This document shows, piece by piece, positions 35,030-45,116 of a stretch of 49,536 nt of DNA. How positions within the stretch are numbered: position 1 is the first letter of the stretch; every line of letters starts with the position of its first letter. Origin of the DNA: Chitinophaga pinensis (GTDB taxonomy: Bacteria; Bacteroidota; Bacteroidia; Chitinophagales; Chitinophagaceae). The position numbers and the translations under genes were made by a program. The DNA lies in contig CAMDFC010000009.1 of the NCBI GenBank assembly GCA_945897185.1, positions 1 through 49,536 of the forward strand, in the 5' to 3' direction. The notes below the pieces were generated by a model, which was not told where the DNA came from, searched no databases, and saw only the letters and a program-made list of their open reading frames with translations.

Positions 35030-37765
35030 ATGAAGGATTTCTCTTACATCACCTCCTCCCATCCAGGCTATATTGAAAAGCTTTATCAGGATTTTTCACG
35101 CTCACCAGAGAGTATTGACCCAGACCTTAGAAAATTCTTTGAAGGTTTTGACTTTGCTGTCAATCAACTTGAAGGAAAACCTGCATCAGAAGGCATTTCT
35201 TCGGATGGCGACATGGATTGGCGTAAAGAATTGGGTGTTTACCGAATGATTCTAGGGTACAGAAACAAAGGGCATCTGACTTCAAAAACCAATCCAATTC
35301 GCGAACGAAAAGACCGTGGTGCTAATTTGGACTTGGCTTTTTTCGGTTTGTCTGACACTGATTTGGATACTGTTTTTCATGCTGGTAATCTTATTGGATT
35401 GGGTACAGTCAGCCTAAAGGCAATCAAGGAACATTTGGAAAAATGCTATTCCAGCCATGTTGGTATTGAATTTAAGTACATCAGCAACCAAGAAAAAATA
35501 GATTTTCTTACAAATGAAATGGAAGTAAAGTTTACACAACCTATTCCATTTAAAAAGAAAAAGAGGATACTCGAGAAGCTCAACCAAGGTGTAATTTTTG
35601 AAAAATTCTTACATACAAAATATATCGGTCAAAAAAGATTCTCACTCGAAGGTGGAGAAACTACTATTGTCGCGTTGGATGCAATGATCAATAGTGCAGC
35701 AGAACTTGGGGTAAAGGAAGTAGTTATTGGTATGGCGCACCGTGGACGATTAAACGTGTTGGCCAACATCATGGGTAAAACCTATGAACATATTTTTAGT
35801 GAATTTGAAGGAAAATCTGCACCTGATGACACCATGGGTAGTGGGGATGTAAAGTACCACCTGGGCTATGGAAGTGAAGTAAATACGCCAGAAGGTAAAA
35901 GGATTGCATTGAAATTGATGCCAAACCCTTCTCATCTTGAGGCTGTTGATCCTGTAGTACTTGGCTTTTCTCGTGCAAAAGCGGATGTGCTCTATATGAG
36001 CAAGTACGATGATATTTTGCCTGTGTTGATCCATGGCGATGCCTCCATTGCTGGTCAGGGTATCGTTTACGAAATCCTGCAGATGTCGGGTTTAGACGGA
36101 TACCTCACGGGAGGAACAATTCATTTTGTTATCAATAACCAAATAGGGTTTACAACCAATTTTGAGGATGCAAGAACGGCCGACTATTGCACTTCACTCG
36201 CATCAATGGTACAAGCACCGGTGATGCATGTTAACGGTGACGATCCTGAAGCTGTTGTGAAATGCATGGAAATTGCAATTCGTTACAGACAGGAGTTTAA
36301 TAGCGATGTATTCATTGATATGGTTTGTTACAGGAGACATGGACATAATGAAGGAGATGATCCAAAGTTCACACAACCCATGTTGTACTCCATTATTGAA
36401 AAGCATCCCAATCCAAGAGAAAACTATGTTGCACAATTACAAAGCAACTCAAATCCGGAAATTCAAGAGATGTCTAAAGACATGGAAAAGAAATTTTGGA
36501 GTGATTTGCAAGAGCGCTTAGATGAAGTAAAGCAACATCCGTTGCCATACCAATACCAAGCTCCAGAACTGGTGTGGAAGAGCATGGTGAATGCAACACA
36601 AGAGGATTTTGAAAGATCTCCATCTACAAGCGTTGATGAAGACGCGTTCAAATCATTGTTTAACGCCATCATGAATATGCCTGATGGATTCAAACCAATG
36701 AAGAAAATCGAAAAGCTGATCCAAGATAAAATAAACTTACTTGAAAAAGAAAGTAAAGTAGATTGGGCAACCGGTGAATTACTTGCTTATGCAAGTTTGG
36801 TTTCAGAGGGAAAAAATGTGAGGATGAGTGGACAAGATGTAAGGAGAGGAACATTTAGTCATAGACATGCAGTTTTGTTGGATGAGTTAGAGCAAATTGA
36901 GCACAATCGAATAGACAACGTACCTGGTGCAAAAGGTAAATTCAGAATTTTTAATTCATTGTTAAGTGAATATGGAGTTTTGGGTTTTGAATATGGATAT
37001 GCACTTGCAGATCCAAACACCCTCGTTTTATGGGAAGCACAGTTTGGAGATTTTTCCAACGGCGCGCAAACCGTGATCGATCAATTCATATCAAGCGCGG
37101 AGCAAAAATGGAACAGAATGAATGGCGTTGTGATGTTGTTACCACATGGTTATGAAGGACAGGGGCCAGAGCACAGCAGCGCTAGACTTGAACGTTATCT
37201 TCAAATGTGTGCTGAATTGAATATGGTGATTACAAATATCACGACTGCCGCAAACCTTTTCCATGTATTAAGACGTCAACTGATATGGAATTTCAGAAAA
37301 CCTTTAATAAATTTCTCACCCAAGGCGAATCTTCGACATCCAGGATCTTATTCATCAGTGAGTGAATTCACCCAAGGCGGTTTCAAAGAATTAATTGATG
37401 ATCAGGATGCGGATGCTATAAAAATTAAAAGGGTATTGCTTTGTACTGGAAAGATTTTCTTTGACCTTAACGAATTTAAATCCAAAAACAAGGTTGATGA
37501 CATTGCAATTGTAAGGTTAGAACAAATCTATCCGCTAGCAATTACTCAACTTGAAGCATTAAAAGCAAAATACAAAAATGCAGAATGGGTATGGGTTCAA
37601 GAAGAGCCATTAAACATGGGTGCTGCATCTTTCCTCAAAATGAACATGGATGTTTTCGCGTTTAGGTTGATCGGTAGATCAGCAAGTGCTGCAACAGCAA
37701 CTGGATTCAGTAAAGTACATGCAAAAGAACAGGAAGAAATTATAAATAAAGCTTTTGCCTCTTAA
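35030..37765 (+). CDS. sucA: 2-oxoglutarate dehydrogenase E1
   Basis: 911 aa, thiamine-diphosphate enzyme of the TCA cycle. The N-terminal E2-binding helix ([19 protein letters not shown]) is present. Core motifs include [27 protein letters not shown] (Mg/ThDP region), [12 protein letters not shown], and in the pyrimidine half [13 protein letters not shown] and [16 protein letters not shown]. It heads the operon with sucB 23 bases downstream. A strong dyad lies in the upstream control region. Confidence 0.97.
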   Translation: MKDFSYITSSHPGYIEKLYQDFSRSPESIDPDLRKFFEGFDFAVNQLEGKPASEGISSDGDMDWRKELGVYRMILGYRNKGHLTSKTNPIRERKDRGANLDLAFFGLSDTDLDTVFHAGNLIGLGTVSLKAIKEHLEKCYSSHVGIEFKYISNQEKIDFLTNEMEVKFTQPIPFKKKKRILEKLNQGVIFEKFLHTKYIGQKRFSLEGGETTIVALDAMINSAAELGVKEVVIGMAHRGRLNVLANIMGKTYEHIFSEFEGKSAPDDTMGSGDVKYHLGYGSEVNTPEGKRIALKLMPNPSHLEAVDPVVLGFSRAKADVLYMSKYDDILPVLIHGDASIAGQGIVYEILQMSGLDGYLTGGTIHFVINNQIGFTTNFEDARTADYCTSLASMVQAPVMHVNGDDPEAVVKCMEIAIRYRQEFNSDVFIDMVCYRRHGHNEGDDPKFTQPMLYSIIEKHPNPRENYVAQLQSNSNPEIQEMSKDMEKKFWSDLQERLDEVKQHPLPYQYQAPELVWKSMVNATQEDFERSPSTSVDEDAFKSLFNAIMNMPDGFKPMKKIEKLIQDKINLLEKESKVDWATGELLAYASLVSEGKNVRMSGQDVRRGTFSHRHAVLLDELEQIEHNRIDNVPGAKGKFRIFNSLLSEYGVLGFEYGYALADPNTLVLWEAQFGDFSNGAQTVIDQFISSAEQKWNRMNGVVMLLPHGYEGQGPEHSSARLERYLQMCAELNMVITNITTAANLFHVLRRQLIWNFRKPLINFSPKANLRHPGSYSSVSEFTQGGFKELIDDQDADAIKIKRVLLCTGKIFFDLNEFKSKNKVDDIAIVRLEQIYPLAITQLEALKAKYKNAEWVWVQEEPLNMGAASFLKMNMDVFAFRLIGRSASAATATGFSKVHAKEQEEIINKAFAS

Positions 37766-37788
37766 TTCAAAATATACAACTAATCCAT

Positions 37789-38988
37789 ATGATAGAAATT
37801 AAGGTTCCAACAGTAGGTGAATCCATCAGCGAAGTGAGTCTTGCAAAGTGGTTGAAAAAAGATGGACAGTGGGTAGAACGTGATGAAGTATTGGCTGAAA
37901 TTGAAAGCGAAAAAGCAACATTTGAAATCAATGCGGAGCAGGCGGGACTCCTTAAAATTGTTGCCAACGAAGGCGATACACTCGGAATTGGAGATGTTGT
38001 TTGTAGTATTGATGATAAAGCGGAACGTCTAGTTGATCTTCCACAAGAAGTAAAAGAAGAGAAGCCCAATAAAGCTGAAAAAGCTTCTGAGACAGCTAAA
38101 GCGGATGTTAAAGCCAGTCCCGTTGCTGCTGCAATTATCGCAGATAAAAAAGTGGATGCAAAAGGAATTGCAGCCAGTGGTTCTGGAGGAAAAATACTCA
38201 AGCAGGATGTATTAGATGCTTTGTCAAATCCAGGCAGAAAACCAGGAGCTGAATTGTTTACGCGAAACGAGCGAAAAGAAAAAATGACACAGTTGCGTAA
38301 AACTGTATCTCGCAGATTGGTTGAAGCAAAAAATACAACGGCCATGCTTACTACGTTTAACGAAGTAGACATGAGTGCTATCATGGAAATCAGGACAAAA
38401 CACAAAGATAAGTTTAAGGAATTCCATGGGGTTGGATTGGGATTCATGAGCTTCTTTACAAAAGCTTGTGCATATGCTTTACAAGAATGGCCAGCAGTCA
38501 ATGCCTACATCAGTAATGATGAAATTATTTACCACGACTATTGCGATATCTCAATAGCGGTTTCTGCACCAAAAGGCCTTGTGGTTCCTGTGATTAGAAA
38601 TGCTGAAAGTCTTTCTATGGCGCAAGTAGAGAAAAAAGTAGTGGAGCTTGCAACAAAGGCACGCGATAATAAACTCACTTTAGAAGAAATGCAAGGTGGA
38701 ACATTTACCATTACCAATGGAGGTGTTTTTGGATCACTCATGAGCACACCCATCATCAATATTCCACAATCTGCCATTTTAGGAATGCATAAAATTGAAG
38801 AAAGAGCAATGGTTGTAAATGGTCAAATTGTAGCAAAACCAATGATGTACCTGGCACTAAGCTACGATCACCGTATCATCGATGGAAGAGAAAGCGTTGG
38901 TTTCCTTGTTCGCGTTAAAGAATTACTTGAAAATCCAGCCCTACTCTTGTTTGGAAAAGATCCGGTTAAGGCATTGTTGGAACTCTAA
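37789..38988 (+). CDS. sucB: Dihydrolipoamide succinyltransferase, E2 of 2-oxoglutarate dehydrogenase
   Basis: 399 aa. The N-terminal lipoyl domain has the modified Lys42 in ESEKAT. A linker rich in Lys/Ala/Glu follows, then a peripheral-subunit-binding domain ([14 protein letters not shown]...[10 protein letters not shown]) and the catalytic domain ending with [16 protein letters not shown], whose His is the active-site base. It transfers succinyl to CoA. E3 (lpd) is not in this window. Confidence 0.97.
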   Translation: MIEIKVPTVGESISEVSLAKWLKKDGQWVERDEVLAEIESEKATFEINAEQAGLLKIVANEGDTLGIGDVVCSIDDKAERLVDLPQEVKEEKPNKAEKASETAKADVKASPVAAAIIADKKVDAKGIAASGSGGKILKQDVLDALSNPGRKPGAELFTRNERKEKMTQLRKTVSRRLVEAKNTTAMLTTFNEVDMSAIMEIRTKHKDKFKEFHGVGLGFMSFFTKACAYALQEWPAVNAYISNDEIIYHDYCDISIAVSAPKGLVVPVIRNAESLSMAQVEKKVVELATKARDNKLTLEEMQGGTFTITNGGVFGSLMSTPIINIPQSAILGMHKIEERAMVVNGQIVAKPMMYLALSYDHRIIDGRESVGFLVRVKELLENPALLLFGKDPVKALLEL

Positions 38989-39014
38989 TTTTAAATTATA
39001 ATCTGGTTTCCATC

Positions 39015-40208
39015 ATGGGGGCTTATTTTCATTCGTATTTAAATTCAGCCCAAACCATATTGGCTTCTTATAAATTTGAGCAGCCTTTCCACGTCTTTAT
39101 AAAAGCATTTTTTAAAAGGAATAAAAAGTATGGCTCGCGTGATCGAAAAATCATTTCAAGTCTTAGTTATGCTTTCTTTCGTATTGGAGATGCCGCTGTT
39201 GATTTGCCATTCAATGATCAAGTTGCAATAGGCTATTTTCTTACCCATGATCATGATAATGGTTTGTTAGCTTTACTTCAGCCTGAATGGGTATCAGATT
39301 TACATACCAGTTCTCAAGCTAAATGCGTATCCTTAAAAAAAGTTTTTCCTTCGTTTAATGAGCAGTATCTATTTCCTGGACTGCAGCATTTATCAGCTTC
39401 CATAAATATAGAAGCTATTAAATATCACCATTTTCATCAACCTGATTTTTTTCTGAAAATTAGGCCGGGTAAAAAATCAAAAATCATTAATGCGCTTACC
39501 AAGAATCAACTTTCTTTTAAAGAAAGAACTTCAAATGCGCTTCTAATACATGCAGGTACAGACTTACAAGATTTTATTGAGTTGGATAAGGATGCAGTAC
39601 TACAAGACATTAGCTCACAAGCAACTTGTAATTTTTTTCCATCAATTAAGGAGGGTAGAATTTCTGTTTGGGATGCCTGTGCTGGAAGTGGGGGTAAATC
39701 TATTATGGCTGTAGACCATTTTTCAAACATTGATTTATATGTATCTGATATTCGCGAAGAAATATTAACGGAGTTGAATAGGAGATTCAAGGAAAGCGCA
39801 ATTGTACCCAAGGCACTATTTTGTACCAATTTGCAAAATAGCCTTTCTAAACAAGTAGTGGATTCTAATTTGCCAAAAGCTGGTGTAGATTTGATTATTG
39901 CTGATGTGCCTTGTACTGGATCAGGAACTTGGGCGAGAAGTCCTGAATGGCTCAGAGCGTTTGATTTAGAAATGATTGCCGAATACCAGAATACCCAAAA
40001 AAGTATCGTTACTAATCTGCCGCTGCATTTAAAGGCTAACGGCTATTTACTTTATATCACTTGTTCCGTATTTAAGCAAGAAAATGAAGAGGTAGTTGAA
40101 TTTCTTGAAAAAAATTGCCAAATGGAATTGGTTAAACAGGCAGTTGTTCATGAACAAGGCGGAGACTATCTCTTTGCTGCTTTGTTAACAAAAAAAGTAG
40201 AGGGTTAA
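39015..40208 (+). CDS. RsmB/NSUN-type RNA m5C methyltransferase
   Basis: 397 aa. SAM-binding WDACAGSGGKS (about residue 220), the motif IV cysteine in ADVPCTGSGTW (about 299) and the catalytic cysteine in YITCSVFKQENEEVV (about 350) show both cysteines needed for 5-methylcytosine formation. The N-terminal 200 residues are diverged and may be an RNA-binding domain. The target (16S rRNA C967-like or other) cannot be told. It lies 26 bases after sucB, possibly co-transcribed, and its end overlaps a convergent lipoprotein gene by 4 bases. Confidence 0.9.
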   Translation: MGAYFHSYLNSAQTILASYKFEQPFHVFIKAFFKRNKKYGSRDRKIISSLSYAFFRIGDAAVDLPFNDQVAIGYFLTHDHDNGLLALLQPEWVSDLHTSSQAKCVSLKKVFPSFNEQYLFPGLQHLSASINIEAIKYHHFHQPDFFLKIRPGKKSKIINALTKNQLSFKERTSNALLIHAGTDLQDFIELDKDAVLQDISSQATCNFFPSIKEGRISVWDACAGSGGKSIMAVDHFSNIDLYVSDIREEILTELNRRFKESAIVPKALFCTNLQNSLSKQVVDSNLPKAGVDLIIADVPCTGSGTWARSPEWLRAFDLEMIAEYQNTQKSIVTNLPLHLKANGYLLYITCSVFKQENEEVVEFLEKNCQMELVKQAVVHEQGGDYLFAALLTKKVEG

Positions 40209-40954
40209 AAATTGTGTTTGATTAAGCTCAGTTTGATGCCATAACTTCCTTCTTCATAATAACCATTTACAAGATTTGCATTTGGAGGTTGCCAAGTTTC
40301 ATGTGTAAACTCTTTGTATACCAGTCCAATGTTTTTTGCATAGACTTCTTTTGAGTAAAGAATTTCGGCATACATTTTTTTGTCATTTGGATTCCCTATG
40401 GTGTCGTTTTTTTGAAAAACAGATACAGTCTCTTTAAATGGATTTCCATTAATTAGTTGGCTTTCATTTGGCTTTCCATAAGTATATAGCCATCCATCTA
40501 AAAATGCCAAGTTGTTATTGTCATTAGTATTAACGAAACTGTTTCCTTTCCATGTTAATTCCTCTCTTAGAGGAGAAACAAGTTTCACAAAGCGCAGGTT
40601 GTTTTCTGTTACTGCTATTTTAGCGCTGTCAATACTCACTCGGTAGGTGGTTAGCAAATCCCACTTGGTGGTATCAATTGAATTTCGAATACTTCGTTTA
40701 AAAACGTAAGCGATTTTTCCAAGATTATCTGTAATGCTGGTATCAAGAACATCAATAACGATATAAGACCGTACCTCTTTTTTTGTGCCAAGTGTGGTAT
40801 ATACTGTTGAATCCAATCGATAGGTGATATATTTCCCTTTGCTAATGGGATAATAGTTTTGGATACGTTCAAAGCTCAATTCAGTATTTTCTTTTTTGCA
40901 AGAAAACACGAATATGGTGACTGCTAAAATAAAAGATAGGGTGCTTAGTTTCAT
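40205..40954 (-). CDS. Lipoprotein of unknown function
   Basis: 249 aa. N-terminal VFSCKKE is a lipobox (Cys19). The remainder is mostly predicted beta strand (ISKGKYITYRLDSTVYT, RSYIVIDVLD, ...) of the kind seen in small outer-membrane lipoproteins of Bacteroidota; no named family is recognised. Its ATG overlaps the mnmA stop by 4 bases (ATGA), so it is translationally coupled to mnmA without an obvious functional link. Confidence 0.75.
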   Translation of the reverse strand: MKLSTLSFILAVTIFVFSCKKENTELSFERIQNYYPISKGKYITYRLDSTVYTTLGTKKEVRSYIVIDVLDTSITDNLGKIAYVFKRSIRNSIDTTKWDLLTTYRVSIDSAKIAVTENNLRFVKLVSPLREELTWKGNSFVNTNDNNNLAFLDGWLYTYGKPNESQLINGNPFKETVSVFQKNDTIGNPNDKKMYAEILYSKEVYAKNIGLVYKEFTHETWQPPNANLVNGYYEEGSYGIKLSLIKHNF

Positions 40955-42054
40955 AGTCCAGTGTCGCTACTTTGAATAATACCACCACCAATTACATCAT
41001 CTCCATCATAAAAAACAGCGGATTGTCCGGGTGCAATGCCTTTTGCATTTTCATAAAAATCAACCTGCACATTTTGCTCTTTTTTGTAAAGTAAACCGCT
41101 GCTGCCTGCATCTTTATATCTGATCTTGATGGTCGCTTCTTGTCCATCTAAAATACCATCGTGTTTGATGTAGTTCAGCTTGCCGACCAACATTTTTTTC
41201 TTCATCAAATCTTCTTCATCTCCTAAAACAACTGCATTGGTATTAGGATCAATTGCCGTTACAAATACGGGTTTACCCAAAGCAATATCCAATCCTTTTC
41301 TTTGACCAATCGTATAGAAAGGGTAGCCTTTGTGTTTACCCAAAACATTTCCTTGTTTATCTAGAAAATCCCCGCCATTTACTTTCTCTTCTAGTCCCAC
41401 AACATTTCTCTTTAAAAATCCACGGTAATCGTTGTCTGGCACAAAACAAATTTCATAGCTTTCACTTTTTTTAGCCAATTCAGGGTACCCGAAGTCATGT
41501 GCCATTTGTCTTATTGCAGTCTTTCTGTATCCCCCAAGTGGTAAAATTGTTCTTGATAGTAAATCTTGTTGCAACCCCCATAGCACATAACTTTGGTCTT
41601 TGGTTTCGTCTATACCTTTACTAATTACATATCTTTCGTTTTCTGGTCTAATTTTGGCATAGTGTCCTGTAGCAATGAATTCACAATCAAGCGCATTGGC
41701 TCGTTTTAAAAGAGCTCTCCATTTGATATGTGTATTGCACATTACACAGGGATTGGGTGTTCTGCCCGCCAAGTATTCGTCAACAAAATTATCGATTACA
41801 AAATCTCCGAACTCTTCTCTAATATCGAGTATGTAGTGAGGAAATCCATGGTGTACTGCTGCTGCTCTAGCATCATTGAAAGAGTCTATGTTACAACATC
41901 CGGTTTCCTTTTTACTTCCTCCTGCGCTGGCATAATCCCATGTTTTCATGGTTATACCAATTACCTCATAGCCTTGTTTGTGCAACATCAATGCAACTAC
42001 AGTGCTGTCGATTCCTCCACTCATGGCCACCAATACTTTACCGTGCCTGCTCAT
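40951..42054 (-). CDS. mnmA: tRNA-specific 2-thiouridylase MnmA
   Basis: 367 aa. PP-loop AMSGGIDSTV at the N-terminus, catalytic cysteines in NPCVMC (about residue 103) and SYEICFVPD (about 200), and C-terminal beta-barrel domains (FYTIGQRKGL). It thiolates U34 of tRNAs for Lys, Glu and Gln. It starts the two-gene unit mnmA-lipoprotein. Confidence 0.96.
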   Translation of the reverse strand: MSRHGKVLVAMSGGIDSTVVALMLHKQGYEVIGITMKTWDYASAGGSKKETGCCNIDSFNDARAAAVHHGFPHYILDIREEFGDFVIDNFVDEYLAGRTPNPCVMCNTHIKWRALLKRANALDCEFIATGHYAKIRPENERYVISKGIDETKDQSYVLWGLQQDLLSRTILPLGGYRKTAIRQMAHDFGYPELAKKSESYEICFVPDNDYRGFLKRNVVGLEEKVNGGDFLDKQGNVLGKHKGYPFYTIGQRKGLDIALGKPVFVTAIDPNTNAVVLGDEEDLMKKKMLVGKLNYIKHDGILDGQEATIKIRYKDAGSSGLLYKKEQNVQVDFYENAKGIAPGQSAVFYDGDDVIGGGIIQSSDTGL

Positions 42055-42135
42055 ACTTTTTTTGTGAAGTTAAATCAAATTAGGGGTGGGAGGGTAGTAG
42101 AAATGCTAAATTTAGTGGAGTATTAAAACTAGTGA

Positions 42136-42786
42136 TTAGTCGATCATGTTGTTTTTGACTGCAAAAAATACAAGTCCAGCTGTATTCTTTAGTCCAAATC
42201 TTTCCATCAAACGGTCCTTGATAGATTCCACAGTCCTTGGAGAGATTTCCATTTTTATTGCAATCTCAGAGGCGGTAAACTCCATGCAAAGCAAACGGAC
42301 TACCTCTTTTTCTTTGTCAGACATCACAATTTCGTTGTTCAGTGATGGAATGGTTTTGGCTCTGTTGGCTGATTTCTTTAGTAAAACCCGGTTTACGAAA
42401 TTGTTGAGGTAATAACCCCTTGCCATTACTTCCATAATGGCTTTCTTTATTTCTGAAGGCTCTGCATTTTTTAGCATGTAGCCGTTGGCCCCATTTTCCA
42501 TTAAGTGAGAAACAAAGCGCTCGTCTTCAAACATGGTAAGGATCAAGACTTTTACATCGGGGTATTTCTTACTGACTTCCTTTGTGGTTTCGATGCCATC
42601 TTTACCGGGCATTCTCAAATCCATCAATACTACATCGGGTTGAGTGGTTTCAAGTTCTTTCAATAACTCTTCACCATTTTCTGCTTCAAAAACAAAAGAA
42701 ATGTTGGTGTATTGTCTGAGGGATAGAATGACCCCTTTTCTAAAAATTTTGTGGTCGTCAGCAATTCCAACCGTGATGGTATTCAT
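42136..42786 (-). CDS. NarL/LuxR-type response regulator (RR-A), cognate to the kinase at 42834-43667
   Basis: 216 aa. Receiver domain with acidic pocket ADDH and phosphoacceptor Asp56 in LMDLRMPG, then a LuxR-type helix-turn-helix (LSDKEKEVVRLLC...SPRTVESIKDRL). A DNA-binding transcription factor, active as a phosphorylated dimer in this family. Third gene of the operon membrane protein, kinase, regulator; 47 bases separate it from the kinase gene. Targets unknown. Confidence 0.93.
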   Translation of the reverse strand: MNTITVGIADDHKIFRKGVILSLRQYTNISFVFEAENGEELLKELETTQPDVVLMDLRMPGKDGIETTKEVSKKYPDVKVLILTMFEDERFVSHLMENGANGYMLKNAEPSEIKKAIMEVMARGYYLNNFVNRVLLKKSANRAKTIPSLNNEIVMSDKEKEVVRLLCMEFTASEIAIKMEISPRTVESIKDRLMERFGLKNTAGLVFFAVKNNMID

Positions 42787-42833
42787 TTCAGGACAGTTTG
42801 TTTAAGTCATTAGACTTGCACAAAGATACTACA

Positions 42834-43667
42834 TCAAACATTAGGTTCGATGGACAAAGGCATTTCAAGCGTTACCTTGAAAAAGGTTTGTGAGGGATCA
42901 CGCTCAAAATTAACATTACCTTCCAAGACCTTCATTCTGCTCATGATGTTTTTGAGTCCTAATCCAACAGAACTTTTGTTCATTTTTTCAAAATCACTTT
43001 GGGTTATACCCTTGCCGTCGTGGTTAAGCCTAATGTAGAATTTATTGTCGGTAATATTTTGGGATAAATTGATGAAACTCGCACTGCTGTGTTTTAAAAT
43101 ATTGTTGACCAATTCCTGCGTTACACGGAAAATTAGTAATTCAACTTGGGGCAAAAGACGTTCTTTGTAGTTGTGAAACTTGCAACTGGCATTAATAGCA
43201 CCAGAACCATTTATTTTTTGAAACAAATCACTCACAGCAGATTCCAAACCAAAATTTTTGAGGGTAGGAGGCATGAGGCTATGGGAAATATTCCTGATCA
43301 ACTGAATTGTATCGTCTATGATGTGTTTGGCACTTGAAATACTCTGTAATTGACTAGCTATATCCAAGTTAACTAAGTTGTCGTTTAGATAAAGTCTGGC
43401 TGTAGCCAATAGCGGACCAGCATCGTCGTGAAGATCTGCTGCAATTCGCTGCCTTTCTTCTTCCTGCCACCTAATTGAAGCATTTAAAAGAATTTGCTGT
43501 TTTTCCTCCTCCATAAACTGCAATTGTTGCTGATACTTAATCACTTTACGCTGGTGAAAAACGATAAATGCAATTAAACCAATAGCCAAAACAAGCATAC
43601 CTAAAGTACCAAAAAATAGTACCATTGATACATTCGATTGAGATTCTATGGTTTGTAGAAAATACAT
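42834..43667 (-). CDS. HisKA_3-type sensor histidine kinase with one membrane helix (HK-1)
   Basis: 277 aa. A single N-terminal helix (about residues 15-37), a coiled-coil-like stretch (YQQQLQFMEEEKQQILL), the HisKA_3 dimerisation helix with His80 in ADLHDDAGPL, and a C-terminal ATPase domain with N box QELVNNILKH and G2 box GLGLKNIMSRM. There is no periplasmic, PAS, GAF or TPR sensor domain, so input must come from elsewhere. The ATG follows the stop of the seven-helix protein gene without a gap, which points to that protein as the sensor. Confidence 0.9.
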   Translation of the reverse strand: MYFLQTIESQSNVSMVLFFGTLGMLVLAIGLIAFIVFHQRKVIKYQQQLQFMEEEKQQILLNASIRWQEEERQRIAADLHDDAGPLLATARLYLNDNLVNLDIASQLQSISSAKHIIDDTIQLIRNISHSLMPPTLKNFGLESAVSDLFQKINGSGAINASCKFHNYKERLLPQVELLIFRVTQELVNNILKHSSASFINLSQNITDNKFYIRLNHDGKGITQSDFEKMNKSSVGLGLKNIMSRMKVLEGNVNFERDPSQTFFKVTLEMPLSIEPNV

Positions 43668-44288
43668 TTATGCTTTTTGGAGTTGTGTATATGGTTTAAA
43701 TGGAAGTTTATTTTCAAAAATCATTCCAACACTAAAAAGACAGTACGAAATTATTTTGAAAGAAGCTAGTATATAACTGTAGGTTTTGGAAAATCCGGAG
43801 TTGTTAAAATTCGATTCTGATAGAATAAATAAAAAGAAAGTTCCTGAAAAGAATAACACTAAACCTATTGATATCCATATAGAAGAAACATTGTAATCTT
43901 CATTTTTGATTATCCTTTCATATAACAAAAGGACAGAAGAGGATAAAATTAAAATTGATTCAACACCAGTTGGTATTGAATCAAACTCATTTAAGGTTCC
44001 TGTGGCGATATCAAAAATTACGAATAGAGAAAAAATTAAACTAGAAATTTTTATAAACGTGCGATAGTTAGAAGAAATAAGCTCTTTAAAGAGATAAATT
44101 GAAAGTAGGAAAAATTCAATTATTGTAAAAAGTCTATAACTGTAAATCTCTGATTGAAAATACTTTAGACTTAATTTATTTAGAACTAGATCAGTGAGTA
44201 TGCTATAAAACAAGTAAATGGCCAAAAGCCACAAGCTATGTGTCTTTTTCTTAATTGAAAAAAACAGTGCTAGTGGCAGTAGTACCAA
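43668..44288 (-). CDS. Seven-helix membrane protein, putative sensor of HK-1 (7TM-1); 5' end probably frameshifted
   Basis: The coordinates use the first in-frame start (TTG, 44288), but that cuts the first helix. The same frame continues upstream to base 44333 as hydrophobic sequence (LNSITSYLILFSILLV), with no ATG, GTG or TTG. An ATG at 44353 in the next frame reads MFIFVKQ and would join this frame after a -1 shift or one extra A at 44331-44334. With that extension seven helices are visible and the protein is about 228 aa. It resembles the protein at 47214-47882: TM2 LF(Y)SI-x-D, TM3 with E-F-x-[LI]-[LI]-S, TM5 starting TGVE. No named family is recognised. Confidence 0.75.
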   Translation of the reverse strand: MVLLPLALFFSIKKKTHSLWLLAIYLFYSILTDLVLNKLSLKYFQSEIYSYRLFTIIEFFLLSIYLFKELISSNYRTFIKISSLIFSLFVIFDIATGTLNEFDSIPTGVESILILSSSVLLLYERIIKNEDYNVSSIWISIGLVLFFSGTFFLFILSESNFNNSGFSKTYSYILASFKIISYCLFSVGMIFENKLPFKPYTQLQKA

Positions 44289-44323
44289 AAGAATTGAGAA
44301 TAAAATTAGATATGAGGTTATAC

Positions 44324-44342
44324 TGTTAAGTTTTGCTTAACA
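44324..44342. other. Hairpin spanning the putative frameshift of 7TM-1
   Basis: TGTTAAG-TTTTG-CTTAACA, perfect 7-bp arms. On the minus strand the loop is CAAAA, exactly where the two frames would need to be joined. No T-run follows, so it is not a standard terminator for the gene upstream. Confidence 0.45.
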
Positions 44343-44375
44343 AATATAAACATTAAAAAAATGAAATGGAAGTTT

Positions 44376-44741
44376 TTAGAAATCAAACCATCCTTGAACA
44401 ACCTTGCTTCTGTCTGCAACAATGCCATCAGTTTTGGTTAATTGACCAACTGAATTGATAAGTTGATTCTCAAGAATTGGTTGATTTTCTTTGTCCAAAC
44501 CAACCAAAACGTAGGTTTTTTCACCTTTCTCATTGATCGCTTTAAATATATTGATGCCAATACAATCTGGCTGGTTTAAAATTTGCTCCAGTATGTTTTT
44601 TCCGACAAATTGCGCATTTCCCTCTCCAAAAGCATCATAATGGTCTTTCACCATTTTTAGCCCCAAATCATAACCAATATGTTCACCGGCTTTCTCAGTG
44701 AGCAATTTCTCTTCAAGAATTTCAACATTACTTTTAAACAT
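44376..44741 (-). CDS. Conserved hypothetical protein of Bacteroidota type
   Basis: 121 aa, soluble, acidic, no signal peptide. The segment LNQPDCIGINIFKAINEKGEKTYVLVG has the pattern of small Bacteroidota proteins of unknown function (...QPxCxGIRIYxAxNExGExTLVLVG). It lies upstream of 7TM-1 on the same strand with an 87-base gap (22 bases to the possible upstream start of 7TM-1), so co-transcription with the signalling operon is possible. Upstream is the long regulatory region shared with RR-B. Confidence 0.65.
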   Translation of the reverse strand: MFKSNVEILEEKLLTEKAGEHIGYDLGLKMVKDHYDAFGEGNAQFVGKNILEQILNQPDCIGINIFKAINEKGEKTYVLVGLDKENQPILENQLINSVGQLTKTDGIVADRSKVVQGWFDF

Positions 44742-45116
44742 GATAGGATATTTTATGTGGATAATATTTTTTCTAACCTTTTGTAAATCTCACATTGTTC
44801 GTCTTCTAAAAAAAACGGGGCACGTAGATTTACGATTAAATCTGTTCATTAGGTTTTTGTAAAATGATAAAAATCAATTAATTACCAAAAATACAGTAAA
44901 TCATCTTGTAAAAATAAAGGGGATTTATACGTGTTGAATACAGTATTTTTACGGTCTAAGTTATGGGGTTTTTCCCATAAATCGGCTAGAAAAACTACGT
45001 GAGGAATTGTTTTTTTACTTTTTTGTTGGGTGGAGGTATTCATACAACTACCTATTTGTAAAAAATTGTTGCAATTTTGGGTCAATCAGTGCGAAAACTT
45101 AATACAACCTGTGAAT
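44742..45116. promoter_or_regulatory. 375-base intergenic region with dyads between divergent genes
   Basis: No credible gene. It holds two strong dyads: AGATTTA-CGAT-TAAATCT (44826-44843) and TTATGGG-GTTTTT-CCCATAA (44961-44980), plus three TACGTG boxes (reverse at 44821-44826, forward at 44928-44933 and 44996-45001). A near -7 box CAATTTTG lies at 45072-45079. It likely carries control sites for RR-B and the 44376-44741 gene. Confidence 0.4.

Noticed and set aside
44882-45043. Minus-strand frame in the long gap near RR-B
   Set aside because: It lies over the dyad TTATGGG...CCCATAA and a TACGTG box, has no recognisable domain or good start context, and looks like chance translation of a control region.
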